A stretch of 59,968 nucleotides of DNA from Bradyrhizobium sp. AS23.2 (GTDB taxonomy: Bacteria; Pseudomonadota; Alphaproteobacteria; Rhizobiales; Xanthobacteraceae), in assembly GCF_001908185.1 (NCBI RefSeq), contig NZ_LGHM01000102.1, positions 1 to 59,968 on the forward strand. Direction: 5' to 3'. Under the pieces are notes generated by a model that worked only from the letters and a program-made list of their open reading frames with translations, made no database searches and had not been told where the DNA came from. Shown piece after piece: positions 59,737-59,968 of the stretch. The translations under genes were made by a program, and so were the position numbers. Within the stretch, counting starts at the first letter, position 1; every line of letters starts with the position of its first letter.

Positions 59737-59968
59737 TTATCGCGCAGCAAACGGGGCGAGCACGTCCTTGCAGGCCGGTGACAGCGACGCAGCGTTGTTC
59801 GCGATGCATTGCACGATGCGGCCCCCGCCGGGCTGGACGCCCGCGCACAGCGTGCGGATGTCGGCGCCGCAGGCCGACCGGACGATGAACAGCTCTTCGC
59901 GCGGCCGCAGCGGGCGCAGAACGATCACGGCAGGCGCCGCCGGCGCTGCTGCCGCAGAAGCTGCGCCC
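59737..59968 (-). CDS. Cys-rich hypothetical protein, N-terminus cut by window edge
   Basis: The frame enters from the right edge (Ala/Pro-rich, GAASAAAAPAAPAVIV) and ends at 59737. The last 50 residues have four Cys in the pattern CGADIRTLC...VQCIANNAASLSPACKDVL, which resembles a Cys-rich GLG1-type repeat found in exported Bradyrhizobium proteins. The Ala-rich stretch may be the end of a signal peptide or linker. Only 76 codons are visible, so length and start are unknown. Confidence 0.6.
   Translation of the reverse strand, partial: GAASAAAAPAAPAVIVLRPLRPREELFIVRSACGADIRTLCAGVQPGGGRIVQCIANNAASLSPACKDVLAPFAAR

Noticed and set aside
1..59968. CRISPR array or transposon
   Set aside because: No regularly spaced direct repeats; repeats found are single or paired palindromes. 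No transposase-like ORF was recognised.

Overview
The window looks like chromosome from a Bradyrhizobium-type alphaproteobacterium (Bradyrhizobium/Rhodopseudomonas group). It is GC-rich, dense in short-spaced genes, and littered with several families of extragenic palindromic repeats. It carries a RegB/RegA-type sensor-regulator pair, CarD with a Lys/Ala-rich tail, an FdxA 7Fe ferredoxin, an MgpS/Suv3-like helicase, and many acyl-CoA, enoyl-CoA and aromatic catabolic genes. No phage, transposase, integrase, rRNA or CRISPR array was seen.

Layout. 1-1840 is a lower-GC patch on the minus strand: a PfkB-kinase/deoxyribosyltransferase-like fusion followed by a TIR-domain protein that runs off the left edge. 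This is the best candidate for an undescribed system. 2.0-9.9 kb is housekeeping: rpmB, a DUF3108 protein, the helicase, an S4 RNA-binding protein that appears to start at ACG, fdxA and carD. 10.4-17.3 kb is one minus-strand operon, cyoABCD-SURF1-regS-regR, whose last junctions overlap; cyoB carries a one-base frameshift in a G6 run. 17.5-21.7 kb holds an MHS-type transporter, a cytochrome c, an M48/LysM lipoprotein and a nuclease-like protein. 22-31.7 kb is an acyl-CoA catabolic region: a Liv-type binding protein, crotonase, a VOC protein (also frameshifted in a G6 run), an ADP-forming acyl-CoA synthetase, a second crotonase, two acyl-CoA dehydrogenases and an SDR. 31.8-49.6 kb is mixed: small envelope proteins, two ketopantoate-reductase-like proteins, an AMP-ligase/RraA/cupin set ending in a decayed Bug-receptor gene, tRNA-Arg(CCU), an amidohydrolase, two LysR regulators, an epoxide-hydrolase-like Tat protein, another acyl-CoA dehydrogenase and another crotonase. 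49.7-53.8 kb is an FAD oxidoreductase plus an SsuA/B/C-like ABC transporter.

53.9-59.3 kb is an aromatic pathway: gentisate 1,2-dioxygenase, maleylpyruvate/maleylacetoacetate isomerase, a MarR regulator, an aryl-CoA ligase and a salicylyl-CoA-5-hydroxylase-like flavoprotein. The inferred route is salicylate-type acid to aryl-CoA to gentisyl-CoA to gentisate to maleylpyruvate to fumarylpyruvate. The dioxygenase gene and the ligase/monooxygenase operon, about 4.3 kb apart, share an identical 16-nt promoter/operator block, so they probably form one regulon under the MarR protein.

Two genes are broken by one extra G in a G6 run, which may be sequencing or assembly error. Two others (a LysR gene and a Bug receptor gene) are genuine decayed remnants.
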